Assembly: GCF_004795895.1 (NCBI RefSeq)
Contig: NZ_CP039250.1
Coordinates: 2,480,001 to 2,544,000, forward strand
Origin: Sphingopyxis sp. PAMC25046
GTDB taxonomy: Bacteria > Pseudomonadota > Alphaproteobacteria > Sphingomonadales > Sphingomonadaceae
DNA length: 64,000 nt
Direction of reading: 5' to 3'
Shown here: positions 34,781 to 44,163 of the stretch, piece after piece
How the letters are laid out: every line of letters begins with the position of its first letter
Numbering within the stretch: the first letter of the stretch is position 1
Notes under the pieces: generated by a model
The model's database searches: none
What the model saw: the letters and a program-made list of their open reading frames with translations, nothing else
What the model was told of the DNA's origin: nothing
Made by a program: the position numbers and the translations under genes

Positions 34781-36148
34781 CTAGCTGCCGAAACCCACCG
34801 ACAGAAAATCGGGCATCGGGCCATTCCAGCCGTCGTCCGGGCCGTCGTCGTCCTGCTGGCGCTGTTTTGCCGGCGGCGCCCGGCGATCGTCGGCCTTCTT
34901 CGCGGGCTTCGGGGCGGGCTTTTCGGCCGCCTCGGCGCGCTTGGCCTTGCCGCCGCGGCCACCGCGTTCGGATTTTTCGCGGCGCGGCTCACGCTCTTCG
35001 CGCGCCTCTTCCTTCGCGGGCGCGGCATCGGCCTTGCCGCCTCCGTGGACGGGAATCTTGTAGCCCGTCAGCTTCTGGATATTGTCGACCGCCTCGTCGT
35101 CCGACGGCGTCACCAGCGTAAACGCGCGCCCCTTCGCGCCCGCGCGGCCGGTGCGGCCGATGCGATGGACATAATCGTCGGGGTGCCAGGGCGCGTCGAA
35201 GTTGAAGACGTGGCTCACGCCCTTTACGTCGAGCCCGCGCGCCGCGACGTCCGACGCAACGAGGATGTTGATCGTGCCCGCCTTGAACCGATCGAGCTCG
35301 GCGATGCGGCTCGACTGGTCCATGTCGCCATGGATCTCGCCTGCCTTATAACGGTGGCGCTGGAGCGATTTCGCCAGCTCGCGCACCGTGGTCTTGCGAT
35401 TGCAAAAGATGATCGCGGTGCCGATATCCTCGGCCTCGAGCAGGTCGCGCAGCGTGTCGCGCTTGCCGCGCTCCGACGTCTTGACGAGGAACTGCTCGAT
35501 ATTCTCGTTGCGGCTCGCGGGACGCGCGACCTCGACCGTCTTCGGGTTCGACAGGAATTTGTCGGCCAGCTTCTTGATCGGCGGCGGCATCGTCGCCGAG
35601 AACAACAGGGTCTGCCGATTCGCCGGCAGCTTGGTGCAGATATTCTCGATGTCGGGAATGAAGCCCATGTCGAGCATGCGGTCGGCTTCGTCGATGACCA
35701 AAAGGTTGCAGCCGGTCAGCAGGATCTTGCCGCGCTCGAACAGATCCATCAGGCGGCCGGGCGTCGCGATCAGCACGTCGACCCCCTTTTCGAGTGCCTT
35801 AACCTGGTCGCCCATCTGCACGCCCCCGATGAGCAGCGCCATCGAGAGCTTGTGATACTTGCCGTATTTTTCGAAATTTTCGGCAACCTGCGCCGCGAGT
35901 TCGCGCGTCGGCTCGAGGATCAGCGAACGCGGCATCAGCGCGCGTGCGCGGCCGTGCGCGAGGATGTCGATCATCGGCAACACGAAGGAAGCGGTCTTGC
36001 CCGTCCCCGTCTGGGCGATGCCGATCATGTCGCGCATCATCAGCACCGAGGGGATCGCGCCGGCCTGAATGGCGGTCGGTTCGTTGTAGCCCGACTCGTC
36101 GATCGCGCGCAAAAGTTCGTCGGAAAGGCCGAGGTCGGCAAAATTCAT
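34781..36148 (-). CDS. rhlE: DEAD-box ATP-dependent RNA helicase, RhlE type
   Basis: The protein has 455 residues from the ATG at 36148 (MNFADLGLSDELLRAIDESG); an earlier start at 36187 lacks family similarity. The helicase motifs appear in order: Q motif YNEPTAIQ, Walker A AQTGTGKT, PTRELAAQ, VIDEADRMLDMGF, LFSATMPP, and VHRIGRTGRAG. The C-terminal 90 residues are a basic, Glu/Arg/Lys-rich disordered tail (RGGRGGKAKRAEAAEKPAPK) expected to bind RNA. RhlE helicases act in ribosome assembly or RNA decay; CsdA-like cold-shock use is an alternative. Confidence 0.9.
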   Translation of the reverse strand: MNFADLGLSDELLRAIDESGYNEPTAIQAGAIPSVLMMRDMIGIAQTGTGKTASFVLPMIDILAHGRARALMPRSLILEPTRELAAQVAENFEKYGKYHKLSMALLIGGVQMGDQVKALEKGVDVLIATPGRLMDLFERGKILLTGCNLLVIDEADRMLDMGFIPDIENICTKLPANRQTLLFSATMPPPIKKLADKFLSNPKTVEVARPASRNENIEQFLVKTSERGKRDTLRDLLEAEDIGTAIIFCNRKTTVRELAKSLQRHRYKAGEIHGDMDQSSRIAELDRFKAGTINILVASDVAARGLDVKGVSHVFNFDAPWHPDDYVHRIGRTGRAGAKGRAFTLVTPSDDEAVDNIQKLTGYKIPVHGGGKADAAPAKEEAREEREPRREKSERGGRGGKAKRAEAAEKPAPKPAKKADDRRAPPAKQRQQDDDGPDDGWNGPMPDFLSVGFGS

Positions 36149-36262
36149 GAGGCAATATGTCCGGAAAAAAGAAGAGCGCGCCGCCACCCACGCAGACGGA
36201 CGTTGCCGCGGCCCTTGGGCAAATAGCAGAGAAAAGTCAAGGAAAGGCCGCGAAAAACGCGA

Positions 36263-36859
36263 TCAATCGTCCTCGTTGTCGTGAACCGGGACCATCAGCC
36301 GAAACTTGTCGATCTCGCACTTCGCGCCGGTGCGGGCGTGAATCTCGTCGCGGTCCTCGCAGAGTTTGCCGTCCTTGCTGCCCTGCATATAGAAGCCGGC
36401 GTAGAAATCGAGCGCGCGACAGCCGCGGTTGAGTTGGGCGCGCAATCTCTGCTTCTGCCGCGTGATCAGGTCGATACTGTCGCGCTGAACCGCCTGCATC
36501 CCCATGATGTTGCGCATCGCGACGCATTTGGGAGCCTTTTTTTCCTTCCAGACAATCGGCAACTCGATTTCCCGCCTGGGCGTCGAGCGTTCGGCAGCGA
36601 AATTGTTGATCGGCGATCGCCGGGCGGGAACGCGGATGATCAATTGCTGCTCGATCACCATCTGCCAGAAGGATGATGCCTGATCGACAGGCGGCGCGGA
36701 AATCGCCACCAGCGGGTCGGGCGCCGCGACGGGCCGCGGCGCGTCGGCGGCCGGCGCGGCCGCGACGAACCACAGGAACGCCGCCGTCAGCACGGCCGCG
36801 CTGTCGCTCCCTTGGCGTCCTGAAAAATGATGCTGCTCACCGTCGGCTCCCGCGTCCAT
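36263..36859 (-). CDS. exported protein of unknown function
   Basis: The protein has 198 residues from the ATG at 36859, or 176 from a GTG at 36793. A hydrophobic stretch (VLTAAFLWFVAAAPAADA) looks like a signal peptide and fits the GTG start better because it would then be at the N terminus. The mature part has a basic/acidic mixed pattern, with IVWKEKKAPKCVAM, IDLITRQKQRLRAQLNRGCR and YAGFYMQGSKDGKLCEDRDE. Four cysteines (in PKCVAM, NRGCRAL, GKLCED and GAKCEI) suggest disulphides. No family is recognised. A 9-bp perfect palindrome lies just upstream. Confidence 0.6.
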   Translation of the reverse strand: MDAGADGEQHHFSGRQGSDSAAVLTAAFLWFVAAAPAADAPRPVAAPDPLVAISAPPVDQASSFWQMVIEQQLIIRVPARRSPINNFAAERSTPRREIELPIVWKEKKAPKCVAMRNIMGMQAVQRDSIDLITRQKQRLRAQLNRGCRALDFYAGFYMQGSKDGKLCEDRDEIHARTGAKCEIDKFRLMVPVHDNEDD

Positions 36860-36865
36860 CCCCGC

Positions 36866-36890
36866 TGGACGAATACACGCGATTCGTCCA
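36866..36890. promoter_or_regulatory. perfect palindrome upstream of the unknown exported protein
   Basis: TGGACGAAT (36866-36874), a 7-base spacer, and ATTCGTCCA (36882-36890) form a perfect 9-bp inverted repeat. It lies between the divergent exported-protein gene and the FAD oxidoreductase gene, 7 bp from the ATG at 36859. It is suitable as a dimer operator or an RNA hairpin. Confidence 0.45.
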
Positions 36891-36981
36891 TCGCCCCCTT
36901 TAACGAGGATGATTGAACATCAAATGAACTGTCGCCCCCTCATTCGCCACCGGGATGCGGGAAATTTACGGAGTGGAAGCT

Positions 36982-38406
36982 ATGACGCAGGCGCCATCGA
37001 CATCGCTGCTGCGTGACCTTGCGGCTTTGCTTGGACCCAAAGGCTATAGCGCCGACCCCGAAACGATCGCGCCCTGGCTGACCGACTGGCGGGGCAAGTA
37101 TCACGGCCGCGCCGCCGCGATGCTGTCGCCGGCATCGACCGAAGAGGTCGCCGCCATCGTCCGGCTGTGCGCCGACGCGAAGGTTGCGCTGGTACCCCAA
37201 GGCGGCAACAGCGGCATGGTCGGCGGCGCCACTCCCGACGCCAGCGGCGACCAGCTGCTTTTGAGCCTGCGGCGGATGAACCGGATCCGCGGTGTCGACG
37301 AGGCGGCACGGCTCGCCGTCGCCGAGGCGGGGGCGATTCTCGAAAGCTTCCATCATGATGTTCTGGCGCACGGCCTGCGCTTTCCGCTCACCCTCGGTGG
37401 CAAGGGGTCGGCGACGATCGGCGGCCTCGTGTCGACCAACGCGGGAGGGACGCAGGTGCTGCGGCACGGGACGATGCGGGCGCTGGTCGCGGGGATCGAG
37501 GCGGTGCTGCCCGACGGCAGCATCTTCGACGGACTTGCGCCGCTCAAGAAGGATAATCGGGGTTACGACCTGCGACACCTGTTGTGCGGCGCCGAGGGGA
37601 CTTTGGGCATCGTCACCGCAGCTTGCCTACACCTTGTCCCCGCCGCGGCGGCCCGGCGCACCGCGTGGATCGGCCTCGATTCGCCCGAAAGTGCGCTTTT
37701 GCTGCTGCGCCGTCTCGACGCGGCAATCGGCGATGCCCTCGAGGGGTTCGAACTGATCCCGCAAAGCTGCCTCGATGCGGTGTTGCGCCATATCCCGCAG
37801 ACGCGCGCGCCGCTTTCGGGCGCGCAACCGTGGCATGTGCTGCTCGAACTAGCGGGCGACAGCGATCAGGCGCTGGGCGACGCGCTCGATCCACAGCTCG
37901 CGGCAGCGATCAACGCCGGCCTGATCGGCGATGTCGTGATCGCCAAAAATGAACGCGAAAGCGACGATTTCTGGCGGCTGCGCGATTCGATTTCCGAAGC
38001 CGAGCGCGCCGAAGGGCCCGCTCTGCAACATGATGTCAGCGTGCCCATCGACCTGATGCCCGCCTTTATCGCCGAAAACCCGCGTCGGCTGGATCGCGCC
38101 TTTCCGGGCATCGGGGTGCTGTCCTTCGGGCATTTGGGCGACGGCAACGTCCATCATCACGTCCAGCCACCCGCCGGGGTCGATGGCGCTCTATGGCTCG
38201 CCGAGCATGGTGCGGCGGTCAGCCGGCTCGTCTATTCGCACATCGTCGAACTCGGCGGATCGATTTCGGCCGAACATGGCATCGGCCAGATGAAGCGCGA
38301 CATATTGGCCGAACTCGACAGCCCGGCGCGACTGTCGGCGCTCCGCGGTGTCAAGGCCGGGCTCGATCCCGCGGGCATCCTCAACCCCGGCAAACTCATC
38401 GCCTGA
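36982..38406 (+). CDS. FAD-linked oxidoreductase of the GlcD / D-2-hydroxy acid dehydrogenase group
   Basis: The protein has 474 residues from the ATG at 36982. The N-terminal PCMH-type FAD-binding domain has VPQGGNSGMVGGATPD and NAGGTQVLRHGTMRALVAG. The C-terminal FAD-oxidase domain has LSFGHLGDGNVHHHVQPP and the closing SAEHGIGQMKR. This form covers D-2-hydroxyglutarate dehydrogenase, D-lactate dehydrogenase and glycolate oxidase GlcD. No iron-sulphur subunit is adjacent, so a stand-alone D-2-hydroxyglutarate or D-lactate dehydrogenase is more likely than GlcDEF. Confidence 0.87.
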   Translation: MTQAPSTSLLRDLAALLGPKGYSADPETIAPWLTDWRGKYHGRAAAMLSPASTEEVAAIVRLCADAKVALVPQGGNSGMVGGATPDASGDQLLLSLRRMNRIRGVDEAARLAVAEAGAILESFHHDVLAHGLRFPLTLGGKGSATIGGLVSTNAGGTQVLRHGTMRALVAGIEAVLPDGSIFDGLAPLKKDNRGYDLRHLLCGAEGTLGIVTAACLHLVPAAAARRTAWIGLDSPESALLLLRRLDAAIGDALEGFELIPQSCLDAVLRHIPQTRAPLSGAQPWHVLLELAGDSDQALGDALDPQLAAAINAGLIGDVVIAKNERESDDFWRLRDSISEAERAEGPALQHDVSVPIDLMPAFIAENPRRLDRAFPGIGVLSFGHLGDGNVHHHVQPPAGVDGALWLAEHGAAVSRLVYSHIVELGGSISAEHGIGQMKRDILAELDSPARLSALRGVKAGLDPAGILNPGKLIA

Positions 38407-38506
38407 CGCATCGCGCATACGATCGCCCCCTTGCGTCGCACGGCGCGGGCCAATAAGGCGCTGTATCTTTTTTGTCCCGCCGACGGGAACCTACCGGAGT
38501 TGAAAC

Positions 38507-39286
38507 ATGGCCACTGCGCCCGCACCTGCCAACCTGCCGCTGTTCTACAAAGACCTCGTCCCGCTTTCGAGCGTCGATCACGCCGATTTCCGCGCCCGCC
38601 CGCTCGACAGCGCCGAATTTCTGGTTGGCCAGCATGCGATCCCGCTGACGTCGGACGAATTCGTTTCGGCCTGCCGCTTTTTCCCGATCGTCTTTTCGGC
38701 GGGCGACAATCCTGTGCCGCTCGCGCTGATGGGCCTCAATGAAGGCATCAACACCTTCGTCGACGACGAAGGCAAGCTGGTAAACCCTGTCTATGTCCCG
38801 GCCTATATCCGCCGCTATCCCTTCCTTCTCGCCAAGCTTCAGCCCAATTCGGACGAGCTGTCGCTGTGCTTCGACCCGACCTCGGGCGCGCTCGGCAAGT
38901 TCGACGAAGGCGACGAGCTGTTCGTCGACGGGCAGCCGTCGGACCAGACCAAGGCGGTGCTCGAGTTCTGCAAGAATTTCGAGGAAGCCGGCCAGCGCAC
39001 CGGCATGTTCATGGACGAGCTGAAAAAGGCCGACCTTCTGATGGACGGCGAAGTCGCCATCCAGCAGGAAGGCCACGACAAGCCCTTCGTCTATCGCGGT
39101 TTCCAGATGGTCGACGAGAACAAGCTGCGCGAACTGCGCGGCGACGTGCTGCGAAAGCTGATGCAGAACGGCATCCTCGGCCTGATCTTCGCGCACCTCT
39201 TCTCGCTGCAGCTGATGCGCGAAGTGTTCGCCGAACAGGTCAAGAGCGGCAAGATGCCGCTGAACACCGAACTGCCCGCCGTCTAA
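38507..39286 (+). CDS. SapC family protein
   Basis: This 259-residue protein follows CCGGAGTTGAAAC. The PF07277-type pattern is visible in LPLFYKDLVPLSSVDHADFR, FFPIVFSAGDNPVPLALMGL and YVPAYIRRYPFLLA. SapC was described with an S-layer RTX operon in Campylobacter and is widespread in sphingomonads, where its role is unknown and may be a non-heme or clavaminate-related fold. It stands alone, with its own intrinsic terminator, so it appears to be a monocistronic gene. Confidence 0.85.
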   Translation: MATAPAPANLPLFYKDLVPLSSVDHADFRARPLDSAEFLVGQHAIPLTSDEFVSACRFFPIVFSAGDNPVPLALMGLNEGINTFVDDEGKLVNPVYVPAYIRRYPFLLAKLQPNSDELSLCFDPTSGALGKFDEGDELFVDGQPSDQTKAVLEFCKNFEEAGQRTGMFMDELKKADLLMDGEVAIQQEGHDKPFVYRGFQMVDENKLRELRGDVLRKLMQNGILGLIFAHLFSLQLMREVFAEQVKSGKMPLNTELPAV

Positions 39287-39300
39287 AGGCAGATAAACAC

Positions 39301-39338
39301 AAGGCCGCTCCCGCTCGGTGCCGGGGGCGGCCTTTTTT
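39301..39338 (+). terminator. intrinsic terminator of sapC
   Basis: An 11-bp GC-rich stem (39303-39313 against 39322-39332, with one G-U pair) and an 8-base loop are followed by six T residues. It starts 15 bp after the SapC stop codon. Confidence 0.9.
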
Positions 39339-39377
39339 GCGTCTCGGCGGAGCCGCTAGGCCGCACGCCATTGCAAC

Positions 39378-39590
39378 TCAGAAGTCGACTGCGACGCCTT
39401 TGAGTTCCCAGTCGCCATAGCGCACCGGGTTGCGCCCGCCGGGCTGATCCTCGGCCTTGTCCTCATCGATCGGCCGGGGCGCCGGAACCGCGCTGTTCGT
39501 CCAGCCTTCGGGCGCTTTCACATGCGCGGGGCGCTTTACAGCGCGCGGCGTTCCGCCGATGGTCGCGTTCGGGCTGCTGTCGTTCGTCAT
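39378..39590 (-). CDS. DUF1674 small protein (SDHAF4-like succinate dehydrogenase assembly factor)
   Basis: This 70-residue protein starts at the ATG at 39590. The C-terminal motif GGRNPVRYGDWELKGVAVDF is the invariant mark of DUF1674 / SDHAF4, which in mitochondria binds the flavinylated succinate dehydrogenase subunit and guards it before assembly. The N-terminal half is disordered. It is convergent with sapC and divergent from the RsmB-type gene with a 52-bp gap. Longer upstream readings cross the neighbouring gene and are shadows. Confidence 0.85.
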   Translation of the reverse strand: MTNDSSPNATIGGTPRAVKRPAHVKAPEGWTNSAVPAPRPIDEDKAEDQPGGRNPVRYGDWELKGVAVDF

Positions 39591-39642
39591 GCCCGCAATA
39601 TAGGATTTTTCATGCGCCACGCCAACCACGCCGTTCCCGGTC

Positions 39643-40944
39643 ATGGCTGATCGTCGCTCCCCGCGCCGTCGCCGCGCGCCGGGCGAGGCCGATCCGCCGG
39701 GCATGGCGCCGCGCCGCGCCGCCCTCCGCCTGGTCGACGCGATCCTGCGCCGCGGCGATCCGCTCGACGTGGCGATGCACGCCGCCGCGCAGGGGCTGAC
39801 CGGCGCCGACCGCGCCTTCGCCGTCGCGATCGCGTCCGAAACGATGCGCCGGATGGTCGACATCGACGCGCTGATCGACGGGGCGACCGCGCAGATACTT
39901 CCCGATGATGTCAAGTCGCGCGCCGTGCTGCGGATCGCGCTCGCGCAGTTGTTGGTGCTGAGGAGCCCGGGCCACGCAGTCGTGTCGACCGCGCTGCCGC
40001 TCGTCGACGGCGGGCCGCGACGGCTCGTCCACGCGATCCTGTCGCGCGCGCAGCAGGAAGAATGGCAGCTTCCCGACACCGCTACCCTTCCCCTGCCCGC
40101 CGCCGAACGCTGGGCCGAGCAATGGGGCCTGAAGATGGTCGAAGCCGCCGAAGCGAGCTGGAGCGCGCCGCCCCCGATAGACCTCAGCTTCGCCGCCGAA
40201 CCCGGCGCGGAGGAATGGGAGGGCGCGCTGTCGCTCGCGCCGCGCCATCGCCGGCTGCCGCGTGGTCAGGCGGTGGAGGCGATGCCGGGATTCAACGAAG
40301 GCGGCTGGTGGGTGCAGGATCTGGCCGCCAGCCTGCCCGCCCGGTTGCTCGGCGCCGGCGAAGGCCGGACGGCGTTCGACCTTTGCGCGGCGCCCGGCGG
40401 CAAGACGATGCAGCTCGCCGCCGCGGGCTGGGATGTCGTCGCGGTCGATGCCAGCGCCAAGCGGCTCGAGCGACTGCGCGCGAATATGGAGCGCACCGGC
40501 CTTTCGGCCGAGATCGTGCAGGGCGATATCCGCTCATGGGAGCCCGGCGCACCCGCCGATGCGATCCTGCTCGACGCGCCATGCTCGGCGACCGGAATCT
40601 TCCGCCGCCACCCCGATGTGCTCCATCGCATCGAGCCGCGGCATATTGCCGAGATGGCGGCCCTGCAGGCCGATCTGCTCGCGCGTGCAGCGCGCTGGGT
40701 CAAACCGGACGGCGCGCTGGTCTATGCAACCTGCTCGCTCGAACGCGCCGAAGGGGAAGATCAGGTGGCGGCCTTCCTCGATCGTCACAAGGATTGGGCC
40801 GTCGACCCCGTCCGCCCCGAGGAACTACCCGACGCAATCGCGCCCGATGACCGCGGATTCATCCGCACCCTTCCCGGTCTGCTCGCCGACGCGGGCGGCC
40901 TCGACGGCTTCTTCGTCGCGCGATTGCGCGCGCCCTCAAATTGA
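39643..40944 (+). CDS. rsmB: 16S rRNA (cytosine-C5) methyltransferase, RsmB type
   Basis: This 433-residue protein has an N-terminal NusB-like RNA-binding helical domain (about 23-150, RRAALRLVDAILRRGDPLDV) and a SAM methyltransferase domain with DLCAAPGGKTMQLAAAGWDV. The two catalytic cysteine motifs are LLDAPCSATGIFRRHPDVL and YATCSLERAEGEDQV. RsmB methylates C967 of 16S rRNA in E. coli. The gene is convergent with the DUF885 gene and separated from it by a strong hairpin. Confidence 0.92.
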   Translation: MADRRSPRRRRAPGEADPPGMAPRRAALRLVDAILRRGDPLDVAMHAAAQGLTGADRAFAVAIASETMRRMVDIDALIDGATAQILPDDVKSRAVLRIALAQLLVLRSPGHAVVSTALPLVDGGPRRLVHAILSRAQQEEWQLPDTATLPLPAAERWAEQWGLKMVEAAEASWSAPPPIDLSFAAEPGAEEWEGALSLAPRHRRLPRGQAVEAMPGFNEGGWWVQDLAASLPARLLGAGEGRTAFDLCAAPGGKTMQLAAAGWDVVAVDASAKRLERLRANMERTGLSAEIVQGDIRSWEPGAPADAILLDAPCSATGIFRRHPDVLHRIEPRHIAEMAALQADLLARAARWVKPDGALVYATCSLERAEGEDQVAAFLDRHKDWAVDPVRPEELPDAIAPDDRGFIRTLPGLLADAGGLDGFFVARLRAPSN

Positions 40945-40949
40945 GCGGC

Positions 40950-40988
40950 GCCCGGCGGCTAGTTCCTGTGGGAAGCTAGCCGCCGGGC
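40950..40988. terminator. strong bidirectional hairpin between rsmB and the DUF885 gene
   Basis: GCCCGGCGGCTAG (40950-40962) pairs perfectly with 40976-40988. An inner TTCC/GGAA pair with a TGTG loop extends the stem to about 17 bp with one bulged base. It has no T run, but its position between convergent stop codons 56 bp apart suits termination in both directions. Confidence 0.65.
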
Positions 40989-41000
40989 GGGTCATCGCCC

Positions 41001-42722
41001 TCAGAATACCGCCTTCGGCGCGTCTTCCTTCATCATCGCGGCGCGGACCATCGGGATCGGCGGACCGCCATAGGACAGGAATTCGTCGTGGAAGGCCTTC
41101 CACTTCGTCCGGTCGCCCTTCGTCCAATCCTCGCGCAGCTTGCGGATCATCAGCTTGCCCATCGTATAGTTGAGATAGGCGGGATCATAAGTGCCGCGCG
41201 CCGCCTGCTGGCGCGCATTGCCCTCGTCCTGATAGCATTGCTCCTTGAACAGCTTTTCCGATTCCGCGACCGTCATGCCCTGTGTGTGGAGGCCGATCGC
41301 CGACAGATAGCGGCAATCGCGCAGCAGCGCGTTCGACAACTGGCCGATGTGCGTTTCGAGGTCGCCCTCGCCCAGCCCCGCATCCCACATCATCTCCTCC
41401 GTGTAATGCGCCCACCCTTCGGCAAAGGCGTAACCGACGAACAGCTTGCCGAAGATGCTTTCGGCGCGGTTCGAATGGAGGAAATTGAGGAAATGCCCCG
41501 GCCACACCTCGTGGACCGAAGTGAAGAGCAGATCCTTCTTGCCCGGGATGAAGGCGTCCTGCGTCGCCTTGTCCCACGCCGGATCGGGCGGCGAGATATA
41601 ATAGACCGACGGCAGGCCTTTCTCATATGGCCCCGGAATATCGATATAGGCGCTGTTCTGCCGGTTATACGGCGGCGATTCCTCGACCTGCGCCTGTTCG
41701 GTGCCGGGGATCGACACGATATCCTTTTCGACCAAAAAGGCACGCAGGACCGGAAGCTGGCGCCGCGCCTCCGCCACAGGGCCGCCCTCTGGCTTGTCGG
41801 CGTTCATCTTCTTCATGCAGTCAGCGATCGTCATCCCCGCGGCATAGGTCGCGCACGCCGCCTTTAGCGCATCCTGGTTGCGCTTGAGATCGGCGCGGCC
41901 GATGCGCTCGAGTTCGGCGAGCGGGGTATCGACACCTTCGTTTGTCAGGATCATCTTCGCAAATTTGTCGGCGCCCAGCGCATAGCCGTCGGCGGTCCCC
42001 GGCTGCGATCCGACATATTCGGCAAGATCGGTCATCGCCGCACCGGCCTTTTGAGCCGCCTCGTCGAACTGCTTTTGCAGCGCCTCATCCTTGACCGAAG
42101 CGAAAGCCGCTTTGGCGTCGCCCTTATAATAATCGGCAAAGCCGCCGAAGCCCGCCGTGCCATATTTGACGAAGGTAGCGGGCAGCGGGAGTTTGAGGTT
42201 CGCCTTTATCTGCGCCGCCGCCGCCGGAACCTTTTCGGCATAGGCGATGAACGCCTTCATCCGCGTCGTCGCGTCAGCATAGGGGCGCGCGATATAGACA
42301 TTGGGGTCGAGCGCGCCGGTATAGAAAGCCGGGTTCTTCTGCGCGAAATCGGTGTCGCGCAGGAAGAAGAGCTGGCCCTGCGCGACATGGATCAGATAGT
42401 CGCGCTCGAACTTTTCCGCGTCGGTCATCTCACCGTCGAAAGCCTTGGCGTCGGCGATCGTCTTTTCGAGATAGGCGGCCTGCTTTTCGAGGCCCTCGGG
42501 CGACCAGTCGGGCAGTTGGCCGTCAAACTCGTGCTTGCCCTGATAGACGGCGAAATTGGGATTGAGCGGGAAATAGCCGGCGAGGAAATTGTCGCGAAAT
42601 TCGGTCCACGACTTGGCGCTTTGAGCCGTTGCGGATTTATTGTCGGATGCGTTGCAAGCGGTGAGCACGAGCAGCGTCGCAGCCATGGCCGCGCCGCCAA
42701 GGCGGGCAAATTTGCGATTCAT
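41001..42722 (-). CDS. DUF885 family lipoprotein (putative zinc metallopeptidase)
   Basis: This 573-residue protein has a lipobox LTAC near residue 23 (signal AAMAATLLVLTAC), so it is probably anchored in the outer membrane or periplasmic leaflet. The catalytic-type helix HEVWPGHFLNFLH has the two metal histidines and the glutamate, and the downstream EGWAHYTEEMM carries the third-ligand glutamate as in zincin-like peptidases. DUF885 proteins occur widely in sphingomonads; activity has rarely been tested. A 127-bp divergent region separates it from an MFS exporter gene. Confidence 0.87.
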   Translation of the reverse strand: MNRKFARLGGAAMAATLLVLTACNASDNKSATAQSAKSWTEFRDNFLAGYFPLNPNFAVYQGKHEFDGQLPDWSPEGLEKQAAYLEKTIADAKAFDGEMTDAEKFERDYLIHVAQGQLFFLRDTDFAQKNPAFYTGALDPNVYIARPYADATTRMKAFIAYAEKVPAAAAQIKANLKLPLPATFVKYGTAGFGGFADYYKGDAKAAFASVKDEALQKQFDEAAQKAGAAMTDLAEYVGSQPGTADGYALGADKFAKMILTNEGVDTPLAELERIGRADLKRNQDALKAACATYAAGMTIADCMKKMNADKPEGGPVAEARRQLPVLRAFLVEKDIVSIPGTEQAQVEESPPYNRQNSAYIDIPGPYEKGLPSVYYISPPDPAWDKATQDAFIPGKKDLLFTSVHEVWPGHFLNFLHSNRAESIFGKLFVGYAFAEGWAHYTEEMMWDAGLGEGDLETHIGQLSNALLRDCRYLSAIGLHTQGMTVAESEKLFKEQCYQDEGNARQQAARGTYDPAYLNYTMGKLMIRKLREDWTKGDRTKWKAFHDEFLSYGGPPIPMVRAAMMKEDAPKAVF

Positions 42723-42849
42723 TCTTTGATCTCCCTGACTCCGGTGCGGGGTTTCTGCCAGCCGTCCAGGCCGATGGCACCCGAAAATCGACGAACGGCA
42801 AAGCTATGCTGTCTGGACAGGCGCGAAATGCCGGCTACGGCGATCATCG

Positions 42850-44163
42850 ATGGCGACGATCCCCCCACCCGAAGGCGAAGAACCGGTGATGCCGGAGGCG
42901 ACGCCCAAAGCCCCCTCCCCGCTCAGCTTTCCCGACTTCCGCTATTTCTGGCTCGCGCGCTTCACCGCGGTGATGGCGACGATCGCGATGGTCGTCGTGA
43001 TCGGCTATCAGCTCTACGACACCGCGCGCTCCGACTATGGCATGTCGATCAAGGAGGCGTCGTTCCAGCTCGGGCTGCTCGGCCTCTTTCAGTTCGTCCC
43101 GCTCGCGATCCTGACCCCCGTCGCCGGCTGGGCGGCCGACCGCTTCGAACGGCGCAGCGTCGCGATCTTCTCGAACCTCATTGATCTGTTGATCGCCGCG
43201 ACGCTCGGCTGGTTCACCTGGATCGACGGGCTGACGTTGCCCCTGCTCTTCGGCCTCGCCGCGCTGCACGGCGTCGCGCGCGTCTTTTCGGGCCCGGCGA
43301 TGAGCGCGATCGCGCCCAATATCGTACCCCCGGCGGTGCTACCGCGCGCGATCGCGATGAGCAGCATTGCGTGGCAATCGGCGTCGGTGATCGGCCCCGC
43401 TGCGGGCGGCCTCATCTATGCGGCGCATCCGGGGTCGGTCTATGTCTTCGCTGCCGCGCTGCTCGCGGTCTCGGCCTTTACATTGAGCCGCGTTCGTCCC
43501 GTGCTGCCTCCGCCCGCCGAAGTCCGCCGCCACCCGCTGCGCGAGATGGTCGACGGGCTGCAATTCGTGTGGGTCGAGCGTTTCCTGCTCGGCACGATCA
43601 CGCTCGACCTGTTCGCCGTGCTGCTCGCCGGCGCGACCGCGATGTTCCCGGTCTTCGCCCGCGACATATTGCACGCGGGGCCCGAAGGCGCGGGATTGAT
43701 GCGCGCCGCCGTCGCCTTTGGATCGGTCGCAGTCGCCGTCGGCCTCGCGATACGTCCGATCGAACGCAACGTCGGGGTGAAGATGCTGTGGGCTGTCGCG
43801 GTATTCGGCGCCGGGACGGTGATTTTCGGGCTCTCGACCAACCTGTTGCTGTCGCTCGGCGTGCTCGTGATCATGGGCGCAGCCGACATGTTCTCGGTCT
43901 TCGTGCGCGGCACGCTGATCCAGCTCAACACGCCCGACCATATGCGCGGGCGCGTCAGCGCCGCATCGGGGCTCGCGATTTCGGCGTCGAACGAATTGGG
44001 CGAAATGCGCGCAGGCGCGATGGCCGCAGCGCTGGGGCCGGTCGGCGCGGTCGTCATCGGCGGCGCGGGCGCGATCGGCGTGACCGCGCTCTGGGCCTGG
44101 ATATTCCCCGAACTCCGCCGTGCGCGCACCTTCGAACCGCAGTTCAGGCAAAGCAAGCAATAG
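42850..44163 (+). CDS. MFS exporter of the EntS / MFS_3 group
   Basis: This 437-residue transporter has about 12 membrane segments. The family form is recognised in FRYFWLARFTAVMATIAMVV, VGWAADRFERRSVAI-like VAGWAADRFERRSVAIFSNL, AIAMSSIAWQSASVIGPAAG and IRPIERNVGVKMLWAVAVF. Enterobactin exporter EntS and related proteins share this form. The substrate is unknown; a drug or siderophore efflux role is a guess. It is probably not coupled to the hydrolase gene 125 bp further on. Confidence 0.83.
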   Translation: MATIPPPEGEEPVMPEATPKAPSPLSFPDFRYFWLARFTAVMATIAMVVVIGYQLYDTARSDYGMSIKEASFQLGLLGLFQFVPLAILTPVAGWAADRFERRSVAIFSNLIDLLIAATLGWFTWIDGLTLPLLFGLAALHGVARVFSGPAMSAIAPNIVPPAVLPRAIAMSSIAWQSASVIGPAAGGLIYAAHPGSVYVFAAALLAVSAFTLSRVRPVLPPPAEVRRHPLREMVDGLQFVWVERFLLGTITLDLFAVLLAGATAMFPVFARDILHAGPEGAGLMRAAVAFGSVAVAVGLAIRPIERNVGVKMLWAVAVFGAGTVIFGLSTNLLLSLGVLVIMGAADMFSVFVRGTLIQLNTPDHMRGRVSAASGLAISASNELGEMRAGAMAAALGPVGAVVIGGAGAIGVTALWAWIFPELRRARTFEPQFRQSKQ

